A program made the position numbers and the translations under genes. From assembly GCA_001972305.1 (NCBI GenBank), contig BDDD01000179.1:869346-933345 (forward strand): DNA of 64,000 bases. The letters run 5' to 3'. Of this stretch, positions 1 through 11,302 are shown piece after piece (positions within the stretch are counted from its first letter, which is position 1; the number at the start of each line of letters is the position of its first letter). Source of the DNA: Cephalotus follicularis (taxonomy: Eukaryota; Streptophyta; Magnoliopsida; Oxalidales; Cephalotaceae). The notes beneath the pieces were generated by a model, which was given only the letters and a program-made list of their open reading frames with translations, did no database searches and was not told where the DNA came from.

Positions 1-950
1 TTATGTCAAATTAGTTCCAAGTCAAACGTTCACTTTGTGGGCATTAGTGAACTGGATAGACTTGCACATATGTTATCTGCTTTTGGAATTGGAGGATGGA
101 TTCTCTCACTACCATATGTGTTGTGACACTAGGGCAAATACGGGATGCATGCTGGTAGCGTGTACATTGAACAGGACCTGCGTAGGAGACACTATTTGGA
201 TAGTCGCTATTCTCGTGTCAGTAGTGACTCTTACTTGTTGCGGTTGTGTATAAGTGCTAGTCACTTAGTGAGTTTTCGGACTCGTCTGATCCTTCGACCT
301 GAGCGACTGCTCTATGGGGACGGTTATACTTTGATTTCCACCTTACCCAGTTCTTGCGCAGGGTTGGCAATCGGGTGGTCTTTGGGTATGATTGAATATA
401 TACGAATGCAAGCGAGTGCGCAATAAGGAATTGTCAAACCTAAGCGAAGGTGATCAACTCTATCATGGTCTGATTGTATTGTGGACTTATGAAATCCTTG
501 GCCAAGGTTGAGGTGGACTAGAAATTAGATTTCTGGAGAGTCTACCAAAGGTTCTAGTGATAATCAGATATTTTAGGCATTAAGGTATTATCTAGGGTTG
601 ACACATATCCTTACCCTAGACCATAATCGGTGCCAAGTATGACAAGGGATTATTTTACACGTGAACCGATAACTTAGAAAGTCTCACGTTACGGCGGTGT
701 GAAATAAATAATGAGAAAATTAATTAGATTAATTTTTCATATGCATAATATTGGATATTAGTCCGGCAGCATTTAAATAGGTTTGAGACTATTTAAAATG
801 GCTTAACCGAACCCTAGGGGTATTTCAGTAATTTATTAACACCACCGATTCTAACCAAGATTTTAAAGGGTTCCTACTTGATAATGATTTCTTCATAAAT
901 ATGTTGGACATATTTAAGTCTTGGTGAAATTTATAAAATCGAATATCGGT
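1..950. other. Non-coding AT-rich repeat-like DNA, no gene seen
   Basis: Short open frames at 35-253 and 145-426 overlap each other, have no recognisable motif and are not supported as genes. The sequence has the look of old LTR or untranslated retrotransposon DNA, but I could not match it to any other element in the window. Confidence 0.4.
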
Positions 951-3470
951 TGGGTGGATCTTACAAATTGTGATTACACATTTGTTTGATCTTACTTAAT
1001 TAATATTCGAGGGGATATGTAGCATCACTTGAATGGGTAGGACCTATTTATATGATGTAGTGGTTAACTTCTTGGAGAAGTAAACATGTGTCATACAAGA
1101 ATGAGTTGGACTCATTATAGACATATGAATATGCCTATGTGGTTTAACCGTCGACGCTATTGGAGATAGCGTCAACGCCAAACCATGCTTAAGGGTCAAA
1201 GGCCTTGGTGTAAGAGTTAACACTAAACCATGTCAAAGCGTCGACACCTTTGTAGAAAGCGTCGACGCTTAGTGCACAACGTGGGTGCCCTAATCAGACA
1301 CAAAATGTACGCACGTCTTCTCTCTCCCACTCCAAGCGTTTTTCTCACATCTGAGCATGATGGGGAGCACGTTTGGATCATGGTTTCATGATTCCTTAGA
1401 GGAAGCAACATGATCACTTGGTGGAGGAGTGGATGCGACGTGTGAGAGTGAGAAATGTGGATGTCATAAAACCAGAGGAAATGAACAAGGCATAGAGCGG
1501 GTCTTTTGGCAGTGTCTTGTTGGGCAATTCATATGTTGAAAGAACCACGCACACTGAGCAATCCCTTCCTGATTTATTTACTAAGCTAGGAACTAACCCA
1601 GGGTGGATTGCCATTAACAATCTTAGTTAATTCCAATCTTCTCTTTGTGAGCATAGTGAGAGGGAGTTGTGTAACCCTCTGGTGAAAATAGTCACTGTGT
1701 TTTCTTGCTGGCCTGGGGTATCTATTGCTCGGAGCAGTAGGAGATCAACTTGGAAGAGAACACCGAGGGAGTCTACACAAACTTGAACCGACAAAGAACG
1801 AAAGATCCATCACCATACTTTATGAACTCCTTGTCTCCCTCTATGTTGCCATGTAGTGTATCACTTTTGCATGTATGAGTGATACCAATTCAATTATGCT
1901 TATGATGTGGTGATCCTTGTGACATGCATTCCATGTATTGGACTTGTTCCTTGGTGTTTAAAGGATATGCTTTCGCTGTTTTATAAACCAAAAAAATTTT
2001 GTTTGGTCCTTTAAGCACCTTAGTCTGGATTCGCCTATAGGGGATGGACTACCATTCCCTACAACCTGTCCTATGCAATAACGCCTATTTTAACAATCGA
2101 TGCTTAGTGCAAAGTTTCGACGCCTAATCTCAGAGTGTCGCCATTTAAGGCCTACTACAGTTTTAAAAATGTTTTTAGAATTATTTTCTAAAAGGTTTTC
2201 TTTCGGGTTTTTTTGTAGACCCGTGTAAAGGTTATAACTGGGTTTCTTCCCAGGTATTCTGTGGCATAGTAAGGGTAAAGGAGAGTCTGCAAGTGTTCAC
2301 CGTGGAGTGAAGTTGTAACTTCTAGTCAGGTATGCTGGGCATTGATTTATAGTCGATTGATCCCTCTGTTAGAGTTACTCATGGTAGGTGATTAGTTGAG
2401 CTCTTATCGATATCAACGGTCGAGCTCCTATCGATCTCAATGGTAGGCAACTAGATGTATAAACCTTGAGCTTCTGGTGCCTTTGGGAAGGTTTATTCTC
2501 ATGTATTTGTAGCGCATGGTTCTCATGACTTGTTAACCTCCTATCGATCTCAACGATAGGTAGTTGGGTGTAGTTAAGTTTCTATCTGTCTCAACGGTAG
2601 GCAACTAGATGTCTAGGCGTCGAGCTTGTGTACCTTCGAAAGGGGGGGAGGGGGGATTCTAGATTCACGATGATTACAGTATGGTATGATGGTATGCTAT
2701 GATATTACGATATGGCTATACGGATCTATAACTAATTGAGCTCCTATCAATCTCAACGGTAGGAAACTAGATGTTCTAAACCTCAAGCTTGTACCACCTT
2801 GAAAATGAGGGGTTTAGACTTATGGATAATTATATGTTAGGTTAACCAATTATATATACTAGTATGAGACTGTGGTATATAACTGGTCAGCCTACTGATT
2901 GTCTGATAGATGTATTGATAGGAATATATGATTAGGTTAACAATTTTTATATATGCCCATATCGGATAGTTATATATATGGATTGGTTAACCACAATTGT
3001 TATCACGCATATGCCATGACATGCATATATACTTGAGATATCTATTCATACCATAAGAATGGGGTTGTTTTCTACGAGGACGTATGGCTGACCCATCCTT
3101 CTGGATAGGGAACATTTATGTGATCAGGTTCATATGGGATAGGGACAAGTGGCAGTGGTTAGGGATACAGAGATCAGTGAGTGCAGAGATACATGGAGCA
3201 AGGATTAAAGGAAGATGTTGATATGGAGTTCCTTTACATATAATCTGGTTTGTATAAAATAGAGAGATATGATAGTTATGCATGCTATGTAAAGATTTGT
3301 ATTAAGGTTTAAGACTATTTGAATGGATGTATGAATATTTGTATTAAAGTTTAAAGTTTTTATGGTCTTCTGCTGTATGGAATAAACTTAACTGGCACCT
3401 GACTTATGGATTAAGAGACTGTATAGGATTAAGTGACATCATGGACATCTATCGAGTCTGGGGTGTCACA
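951..3470 (+). repeat. Degenerate Tekay-like LTR; 3' end at 3470, start unresolved
   Basis: The segment ends in GGGGTGTCACA at 3470, like the LTR ends of E1 and E4 (GGGGTGTGACA). About 380 bases before that end, near 3089, is a GGCTGACCCATCC stretch that corresponds in position to the GGCTAACCCC stretch before the E1 LTR end. Two clusters of GTCGACGC-type motifs (about 1150-1275 and 2098-2140) lie roughly 830 bases apart, similar to the two-cluster layout of the E1 and E4 LTRs. I could not find the TG start or a target duplication (the right flank is ATTGG). Seen: the end, the clusters and their spacing. Inferred: that all this is one solo or truncated LTR. A foreign piece may interrupt it around 1330-2090. 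Confidence 0.4.
2398..2820 (+). repeat. Imperfect direct repeats, GAGCTCCTATCGATCTCAACGG type
   Basis: A unit containing CTATCGATCTCAACGGTAGG followed by an AACTAGATGT box recurs around 2398-2500, 2532-2610 and 2737-2820, with unequal spacers. It lies inside the LTR-like segment ending at 3470. No coding meaning is apparent. Confidence 0.5.
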
Positions 3471-4359
3471 ATTGGTCCCTAAGAAAGTGAAGCAAGAAAC
3501 CAGTTGCAATTTGATCGCGAATAAAAAGTATGGCCCTAACAAAGAAGATATAAGTAAAGATGGAGAAGCATCTTGATCATGAAGAAAATGGTTTAAAAGC
3601 AAGCGGAGAGTTGTTAACTATTGCTTCATGCTTTCTATTACAAATATTTGCAAGTACTTCATTTTGTTAAAATTTTGAATGTTGGTTAATTTCGGATTAT
3701 TAAGATGATACTGGTTTTTATGAAAGTTATTTAAGTTTATCTTTGCTCTCATATAAGGATTCTTAATGATTTTAATAATGAAGTTTCTTTGCAGGGATAG
3801 ATATTTTTCAAAGCTTGAATATCACTGAAAGTATTGTTTAATCTAAACATTCTCTTAATTCTCGCAAAGGAATTAAGTCTATACAGTGATTGATTGAAAG
3901 AATTTACTTAAATATATGACTATGATAATTGTTTGAAGTGGATTGATATTGTTGAATGCTTGTTTGAATAACCTACGAAACATGCATTGTAGACTAATCA
4001 ATGTTTATGATCTGTGAATTGTGATGTATATGAGTTTTATTTGTCAAACAAAGTTTTGTTGTATTCATATGTTTTTAAAAAATATCGACGCAATTTATTA
4101 GCATCGATGCAATTGGCATAAATTTCAAAAAACGTCAAACTCTTTAAAACACATCGATGACGTATTTTGAATAAAAACTCCTAGTTTTTAACTAACGTGG
4201 AATGATATCGTTTTATGAAAACCGTCTACACTTTTGGTATCAAAAACATTGATTCCTTTTAACAAAAATCTACGTCTTTTAAAAAAATTTAATCATTCTA
4301 TTTGAAAAGGTATAAACTACATCAACATAAATATAATCACGTCAACGCTTTTCTGCAAG
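3471..4359. other. Non-coding upstream part of the old host element
   Basis: AT-rich sequence without a convincing open frame. From about 4083 it carries ATCGACGCAATT-like motifs and shows weak resemblance to 26680-26940, with CACATCGATG boxes in the same order ahead of a TATA-like box. That suggests both segments come from related promoter regions. No primer-binding site could be recognised. Confidence 0.35.
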
Positions 4360-4368
4360 TATATAAAG
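4360..4368 (+). promoter_or_regulatory. Possible TATA box for the 4520 pseudogene
   Basis: TATATAAAG lies about 150 bases before the first ATG of the decayed reading frame at 4520. The stretch between is C/A-rich, as plant leaders often are. Only the sequence and position support it. Confidence 0.35.
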
Positions 4369-4519
4369 TTGTGCATTGATGTCTTTCATTCCCACTTAGA
4401 CTCCAAACCTCAACTTCATCTCATTAACAATAAGCACATATTTGCATTACATATCATTCCATTTCATCTCTATCATCATTTTTGAACATTTTCATTATGC
4501 AGACCAACTGCTCGACAAA

Positions 4520-5873
4520 ATGGTTCGCACATAAAATGTTGGTAAAACGCCCACGATTGATGATTATGAGCCTATGAAATTAAGACCAAGGAGGAGTAAA
4601 GGTATTTTCATTACAGATTGATCTTCATCAGTATCTGATTCAACATCTTCTAATGAAGAACATGTTGAACCACAACTCCCATAACATCTTGATAGATGGT
4701 GTGCCTCTAAATGCACTAGTTCTTGATTTCTTCTTGGATGGACCATTGATTTGAAATTTTTCTCAACAAACATCATTGCTTTTGTACAATGGGTTGAGAA
4801 TCTTGGTTGGAGATCTCTCTTTAAGATCAAGGAAGTGTGCTATGTGGAGCTTGTCAATGTATTCTACTCAAATTTTACGATGGTGCATGGAAACTATGGC
4901 CAATTGATTCTCTCTTCAGACATCAAAGGCAAGACTATTACTTTTGGCCCTAATAAAGGTGTTGAAATTCTTAATATTCCTAATCAAGGTTTGACAACCT
5001 TTGAGGAAAAGAAATGGTTGACAAGGAGTGACGGATTTTCAGTGAAGGAATGTTTGAGGATGATTTATCTGGATGGGGAAAACATCCATTCTAACATGGA
5101 ATTAAGGACTAACAAACTCAATATCCATCTCCGCTTGCTTCATCACATCATTGCTCTTCATATGCTTCCTACCGGAGGAGGTTATGCTAGGATGTCGAGG
5201 ATGGAGGGTTTTCTTATGTGGTGCATCATTACCGAAAGGCAATACAAAATTCCTAGTTTGATCATGCATATCATGTTACGAACAAGTCAAAGGTCATATG
5301 CAATTTTGCCTTATGGTATTATTCTTATGAAGATCTTTTGGCATTTCAAGGCCCTTCTTGAAGGAGAATGTGGAACTCCTTTGAACAGAAATGATAACAT
5401 ATAATATGAGCACTCTTAATCGGATGCATTGACATATGGTGAATGGAGAGTTGTTATACGATGCAACAAAAGGAATGCCGAAGAGAAGAAGGATGCAAGA
5501 AGAATATGAGGAAAATGAAGAAAATAATCCCCTATGGGAAGATCCAACAGCATCGTCATCATCAAATGTGAATTTCGATCAGATTATGCACTTTCTAACA
5601 ACAAAGATTACTGATTTTGATACTAAGCTCGGTGATCTCGCCATCAAAGTAAAAGAGATTTCAGAAAATCAAAGGTTTTTGACGCAAATATTTACAAAAG
5701 GTTATATGAGATAAAAAAAAGGATATGAACAACAAGGAAGATAATAACAGCTATGATTTGAGAGTTGCAAAAAGACGTCTTAACGTCTTGAAAAGAAGAT
5801 GGCCGAAAAGCGAGCTATTGAGGGTTATGAAGAATCATATGGAGATGACATCGACAAGATTGAGACTGATTAG
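4520..5873 (+). pseudogene. Decayed plant-transposon protein (PF20167-like) gene
   Basis: From ATG 4520 one frame runs to the TAA at 5404 and is broken by early in-frame stops (TAA at 4532-4534 and further stops before 4751). The best part, 4751-5404, has a WVENLGW segment, a VELVNVFYSNF segment, and a C-terminal half with LHHIIALHMLP and MEGFLMWCII. This pattern is the one I associate with the Pfam family 'putative plant transposon protein' (PF20167); the assignment is from memory. After a frameshift, 5436-5714 gives an acidic, likely coiled-coil tail, and a second shift leads to an acidic end at TAG 5871-5873. The E1 insertion lies only 76 bases downstream. Such proteins occur in non-autonomous retrotransposons and their biochemical role is not known. 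It could instead be a degraded gag-like gene. Confidence 0.5.
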
Positions 5874-6119
5874 TCTTCATGCATCATACTCATTAGCATT
5901 TTTTGTGTTTACTCTTGATGGTGTTTATGAGTTAGTCTTTGAACATATTTGTAACGCCCGGTATTTTCCTGAATGTAATATTTCGATTTATGATGTAATC
6001 ATTAAACTTGATTTAATGAGAATGTTGAGATTTGAACTCAAAGGATGCTTGCAAACCCTATTTATGGTTTTGGACATGAAAGGTGTGTGTTAAAAGCTTG
6101 AAACAACACTGTTTTGGGA

Positions 6120-6285
6120 AAAAGACATCGACATCTTTAGAAAGACGTCGACGCCTTTGGGGAGTGGGGTACACGTGGATACATGGGCATGCACATCGAC
6201 AATGGAAGAAGGCATCGACACCTTCTTACAAAAATTGAAAAGACATCGACGTCTAAGTAAAGACGTCGATGCCTTTTTAGTGAAT
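6120..6285. repeat. GACRTCGACGYC motif cluster 1 (E1 5' LTR)
   Basis: Six near-copies of GACATCGACGTC / GACGTCGACGCC occur here with irregular spacing, often preceded by AAA and followed by TTT. The motif is close to its own reverse complement. Confidence 0.8.
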
Positions 6286-7039
6286 GGCTGTCACATTCTT
6301 CACTAGCAGAATAACATGCAAAGGGATCTTGGGGGCTTTACCAGACGCCTTTTCAAGTGCCTTGTGACATGTTGAGCAGGTCGGTGTGTTGCCAGGAATG
6401 CTTAAACATGTTCCTCACATGGAACATGCAAGGGATTACCACTCTCACATGCAACCTGCAAAAGAAAGAAAGAAGAAGACAAAAGAGAAAATGCAGGAAT
6501 CTGGAAAGTGGGAGAGAACACGAGTGTGCCTGTTAAATGACAGAAGAAGGATGTCGGGGGGAAGCTATCTGCATAAGAATAACCCTCCCCACTTATCTCT
6601 CTCGTTTTATAACACCAGAAGAGAGAGAGGGAATAAATCAGTGAGAGTGTGTGTGCCACCATTGTTGAGCAAGGGAGCTTGGAGCTTGCACACCAACAGC
6701 TAGGACGAACCAGGGAGCTTCCAAGCCGTACCTGGGGACTCAAGTGACTTCGTGGAGTACTAAAAGAGGTGGACTTTCGGCTTCTAACTTGAAGCCAGAG
6801 GTAGGGGAAAGCCATACTGTAATTTCGAGTTTGATACTCATGCATGTTTATGAGTTTGGATGTATAAAAATGCATGATTCTTGGATTGATATTGTTACTG
6901 GATTGATGCCATGATATGCTAGATATATTTGGAGTGTCTGCATGTTGGTTCCTTGCTATGAAAACCCGTTATTATGCATGATTATGGGTTACTGAGGTCA
7001 CTGCTTGATAAGTCGTGAGGTTGAAGACGACTACTATTG

Positions 7040-7373
7040 AAAAAGACATCGACGCTTTTTAGTTAAACATCGACGTCTTTTAGGTTTTGCCTCGTTACTG
7101 ATTGAAAGGGATCGACGTCTATGGAAAGACATCGACGCCCTAGTTTACCTGTCTGGATTTTGATGTAAAAGACATCGACGCCTAAGGTTCCTACCTTAAC
7201 GCGTCGACGCCATCAACAATACTTTATCGTTTTAAGGCTCCAGACCTTGAACGTCGACGCGTAAGTTTTAGACATCGACGCCTTCAGTAGAAGAACGCGC
7301 TGACACTGAGACTTGGACATCGACGCCTAACGTGAAAGACATCGACGCCTTTGGGAAAGACGTCGACGTCTTT
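7040..7373. repeat. GACRTCGACGYC motif cluster 2 (E1 5' LTR)
   Basis: About eleven near-copies occur, ending in a perfect 18-base palindrome AAAGACGTCGACGTCTTT at 7356-7373. The cores contain ACGT and TCGA. Confidence 0.85.
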
Positions 7374-7981
7374 GTTACTGTTTGGGTTTTCCTTCATCTA
7401 ATGATACGAAATGATCCCGATTCCTGTTTGGGTGCATTTGAGCATATGTGTGCATTGCATATGCACTGTTTACTGCCTGATTGTGTACTGTTTGCGAATT
7501 GTTTATGATTTATAAAGTATTGATATTTAGAAATGCATATGTGAACTCGGAATAGAATATTTTGAGTATGAAAATATGTATTGATTGAATAACGTATTTT
7601 TCAACCGAACGGATAAACAAATTACACTACTGAAACTGTTACTGATATTTTCTACTGAAAATACCTATTTTCAAATGTTGTCAATTTTGGAAACATCTTG
7701 GAAAACAACTGCCTGTTGTCGATCAAATCGATTATTACTGTTTACTGCACTGTTACAGTTGAATTCACTGTTTGCTCTGTGAATTGCTATGCGTTTGTGT
7801 TTGCGTTACTAGTTGCATGGCGGAGGTTGCCAGCGCCGACTAGTGGTAGGGTTGTACCTAGGGGCCTGGAGCATGGCTAGGTGACTCACTGTACTGTTGC
7901 CTCGCTCGGTTGCCCGAAGTGGGGACCGAAGTGGGAGTGTAGCGTGGGGCCAGGAGTTGGCGACGCTATAACTGTTGTTGT

Positions 7982-8096
7982 GGTCCTATGTGGACATACT
8001 GCCTGTTGTGGTCCTATGTGGACATACTGCTTGTTGTTGTGGTCCTATGTGGACATACTACCTGTTGTGGTCCTATGCGGACATACTGTACTGCCT
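7982..8096 (+). repeat. 28/31-bp alternating minisatellite (E1 5' LTR)
   Basis: GGTCCTATGTGGACATACTG starts at 7982, 8010, 8041 and 8069, giving spacings 28, 31 and 28, so the array is two 59-bp dimers. Each unit contains GTCC-TATGT-GGAC, a short hairpin. Confidence 0.85.
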
Positions 8097-8756
8097 GTGG
8101 GTCCTTCTTGGACATTACTGTGTTTGTTGGCGTAGCCCTGGCCGGGTTACTACTGTACTGTTACTGTATACATATATTTTTATATATATGTAACACTGAT
8201 ATTTTACTGTACTGATATACGTATTTTCATATATATATATATATATATAAACTGAGTCTCCACTACACTGCATCATTTATGCATTCATATCATGGCATGC
8301 ATTATGTTGATCCCGATTTACTGATATGACTTAGCCGAGTGAGGACAAAGGCTAACCCCCTACTTTACAGATTGATGCAATGGACTGTTGGATCGGCATG
8401 GATGAAGATCAAGCTGTTATAATCTTGATTTTGTCTATCTTCCTGTTTGTATTAAACCCATGTGGATTATGATTTCCGGATGTGCCATTGTTATGGTATT
8501 TATTTCTGAAGGAATTTTATATTGTACTGTAATTCACGCTCCGTTTTATGGGCGATTAACCTTGATGACCTATTTTTGGGTAGGGTGCGGTATGGGATGC
8601 ACGTTACGTGTTTACGGCTTATGTCTTGTTATGCTTCCGCAACTGACAGTTTGTTTAAAAGTTTTAATTTTTATGGTTTTTACATGAGCTGTATTTTATG
8701 TTAATTGTCTTTACCGCTTTAATGTCGCGTTTTCTATAAACGGGGTGTGACAACAG

Positions 8757-8769
8757 TGGTATCAGAGCA
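8757..8769 (+). other. E1 primer-binding site (initiator tRNA-Met)
   Basis: TGGTATCAGAGCA lies four bases after the 5' LTR end. It fits the 3' end of plant initiator tRNA-Met, the usual primer for minus-strand DNA synthesis in Tekay elements. Confidence 0.9.
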
Positions 8770-8862
8770 TATTCCATATATGCTTAGCTAGGATACTTTC
8801 CTTGGCAATTAATGATTTGTTTTCCTAAAGTCGTGACTGACCGTCAATCTTCTTATAGGAAA

Positions 8863-9555
8863 ATGGACCGAAGGAGAACTCGTGCTAGGGCTAGAGCCGT
8901 TGGAGCTAATGCCCCGGAAGAAGCTAATGTTCCGCAAGGGATGAATATCCCCCAGGATGACAGAGATCCGATGACTCGGATCGCAGACTACTTTCAGCAA
9001 CAAATGGACTTTAACAGGGCTAGTGCGGAGGAAATGCGCCAGTACTACGCGCAAGCCCGACCGCAGCATAGGGCTCCCGACCACTGCCCGGGAGAAGATG
9101 GTTTTGGGAGAGATATCGAGAAGTTCATGAGGTTGAATCCACCCAGCTTCAAGGGGGAACTGGATGCTACGGTTGCTGAGAGATGGCTGCAGGAACTGGT
9201 GAAGATCTTTCAGGTGATGAACTGTACTGATGATCAAAAGTTGAGATTTGCTGTGTACCGCCTATGGGGTGAGGCCACTCATTGGTGGGAAATGGTTAGA
9301 GCAAAGTGGGAATCACAGGGACTGGATAAAACTTGGGAACGATTCCAGACAGAGTTCCTGGAGACTTATGTTCCATACACTGAGCAAGAGCAGCGAGAGA
9401 CCGAGCTCTTGGAGTTACGACAAGAAGAGATGACTGTTACTGAATATCAAGCAAAGTTCATGGAGTTGGCCAGACATTCACCGTATCTGGTAGCTGATGA
9501 AGCAAAGAAGATACGGAGGTTCTTGAGAGGTCAAGGATTAGAGCCATGGAGCTGA
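8863..9555 (+). pseudogene. gag: E1 gag, capsid part (frameshifted at its end)
   Basis: The ATG at 8863 is preferred over 8812 because E4 and both F4 interiors start gag with the same MD(R/S/G)R context. The product has an arginine-rich start and the retrotransposon gag core: AERWLQELVKIFQVM, then FAVYRLWGEATHWWEMV, WERFQTEFLETYVP and a C-terminal EYQAKFMELARHSPY. Gag forms the virus-like particle. The frame ends at TGA 9553-9555, while the homologous continuation ([15 protein letters not shown]) is in the next frame from 9546, so a frameshift separates the capsid from the zinc knuckles. A TTCTTATAG|G-like splice acceptor lies just before the ATG. Confidence 0.88.
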
Positions 9556-11302
9556 GGACTTATGTAGAGGTTGCTCAGAAAGCTAGACTGTTGGAGACGA
9601 TATCTAGTGAGGACCGGGCTGAGAGAGCTCGCGCGAAGGAGAGTAAGCAGAGTCCTGCACAGTCCCGACCGGCATCGTCGAAGTGGCGAGATGGTGGTTC
9701 TCCGACGAAGTCGTCGAAGAACAAGCCCCAGCAGACTGCTTCTCAGGGTACTCCCAGCCAGGGGAGTAATGCTAGATCTGGAGTATGTTTTTACTGTGGT
9801 CGTACCGGCCACCAACAGAAAGATTGCTGGAGGTTCAATGGCAGGTGTTTGAGGTGCGGGGCACCGGGTCATTCGGTGAAAGACTGTCCGAAGAGTTCTG
9901 CTACAGCGCCTACTTGGCCGGGGAGCAGCGGTGGTGCGGTTGCGGGACCATCACAGAGGAGAGATACCGACAAGGGTATCACAAAAGGTAGAGTTTTTGT
10001 ACTTGCTCAGACTGAGGTTCCAGAGTCGACTTCCGTGGTTGGAGGTACTCTGTATATATATGGTTATTCTGCTAGAGTACTGATGGATTCAGGTGCATCG
10101 CATTCATTTATATCTGCACATTTTGCATCTTGTTTAGATGTCACCCCTGACTGCTTGTCTTATACACTTGATGTGAGTACACCGACTGGGACTTCTATGT
10201 ATACTGACTCGGTATATAGGAGTTGTGAAATGTCTATGGCAGGCATTCCTTTATATGCATATCTGATTGTACTGCCTATCCGTGACTTCGATGTGATATT
10301 GGGGATGGATTGGCTATCGGCGCACCGTGCTCGTTTGGATTGCTACCACAAGACTGTGGATTTTTGTCTGCCCGACGGAACGACCTTTCAGTTTAAGAGA
10401 GACAAGGGATTTTCAACACCGATCATATCTTTTATCCGAGCATCGAGATACCTGGAAAAGGGATGCGAAGGATATTTGACTCATGTTATTGATAGAAGGA
10501 AGGAGAAAGGCTTGAGCTTGGTGGAAATTCCAGTTGTGTGCGAATTTCCGGATGTGTTTCCTGATGACTTGGGATCCTTACCTCCCAAAAGGAGTATGGA
10601 GTTCGTTATTGATCTTGTTCCTGGAACTGCTCCTATCTCTAAGTCACCCTATCGGATGGCTCCGGCTGAGTTGCGAGAGCTAAAGCTACAGTTACAAGAC
10701 CTGATTGATAAGGGTTTTGTAAGACCCAGTGTTTCTCCATGGGGTGCACCGGCACTGTTCGTTAAGAAGAAAGACGGGTCGATGAGACTCTGTATTGATT
10801 ACCGAATGTTGAACAAAGCAACTATCAAGAATAAATATCCTTTACCCCACGTTGAGGATTTATTTGATCAGTTACTAGGATCGAGGGTGTTTTCTAAGCT
10901 CGATTTAAGATTAGGTTATCCCCAACTGCGAGTAAGGGAGGGAGACATTGAGAAGACTGCCTTCTGAACACGGTATGGTCACTACGAGTTCTTGGTGATG
11001 CCTTTAGGTGTTACCAATGCACCGGCAGCTTTTATGTCATTGATGAATGATGTATTCCAACCGTACCTGGACCAGTTTGTCATGGTATTTATTGATGATA
11101 TACTGGTATACTCGAGGAGTGACGAGGAGCACACTCGGCATCTCGGGATATATTGCAGGTCCTTAGAGAACATCGATTGTACTCCAAGTTTGGCAAATGC
11201 GAATTCTGGCTTGACCATGTGACCTTTCTCGGTCACATAGTATCTGGAGAAGGCTTGACGGTGGATCCGTCAAAGACTGAAGTGGTTAGAGACTGGCCGT
11301 AA
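9546..11302 (+). pseudogene. pol: E1 gag end, protease and reverse transcriptase (broken)
   Basis: Residues counted from 9546: two CX2CX4HX4C zinc knuckles (C81-C94, C101-C114); aspartic protease with DSGAS at 181-185 and ILGMDW at 251-256; then reverse transcriptase from about residue 368 with [18 protein letters not shown] and KLDL. TGA at 10965-10967 interrupts the RT. The same frame continues with TNAPAAF and the catalytic [10 protein letters not shown] (about 11086) until a frameshift near 11150; the RT end lies in another frame up to TAA 11300-11302. These enzymes would mature the polyprotein and copy the RNA inside particles. Two stops and one shift make this copy non-functional. Confidence 0.9.

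Larger units (their letters stand above)
5950..8752 (+). repeat. E1 5' LTR
   Basis: It begins TGTAACGCCC and ends GGGGTGTGACA. It holds two clusters of GTCGAC-type motifs (6120-6285, 7040-7373), an ACTGT-rich stretch, a 28/31-bp minisatellite (7982-8096), an (AT)n run near 8233-8250 and a GACTTAGCCGAG...GGCTAACCCC box near 8328 that recurs in E4 and, on the minus strand, in E5. A main length difference from the 3' LTR is the longer (AT)n run here. The minus-strand open frame at 6402-6875 is a chance frame, present in both LTRs. Confidence 0.93.

Noticed and set aside
1414-1620. Possible copia RNase H end (a DLFTK-like string on the plus strand near 1575)
   Set aside because: Only a few residues match and no neighbouring copia domain could be read in any frame.
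6402-6875. 157-codon minus-strand frame, repeated at 13956-14375
   Set aside because: It is present only because the LTR is duplicated; no motif, no supporting context, and it differs at its end between copies.
7040-7373. Regular GACATCGACGCC copies as a CRISPR-like array
   Set aside because: Spacers are irregular, the repeat is only about 12 bases, it lies in a plant LTR, and no cas-like gene is present.
8757-8769. tRNA-Met gene
   Set aside because: Only the 3' complement of the tRNA is present directly after an LTR; it is a primer-binding site.
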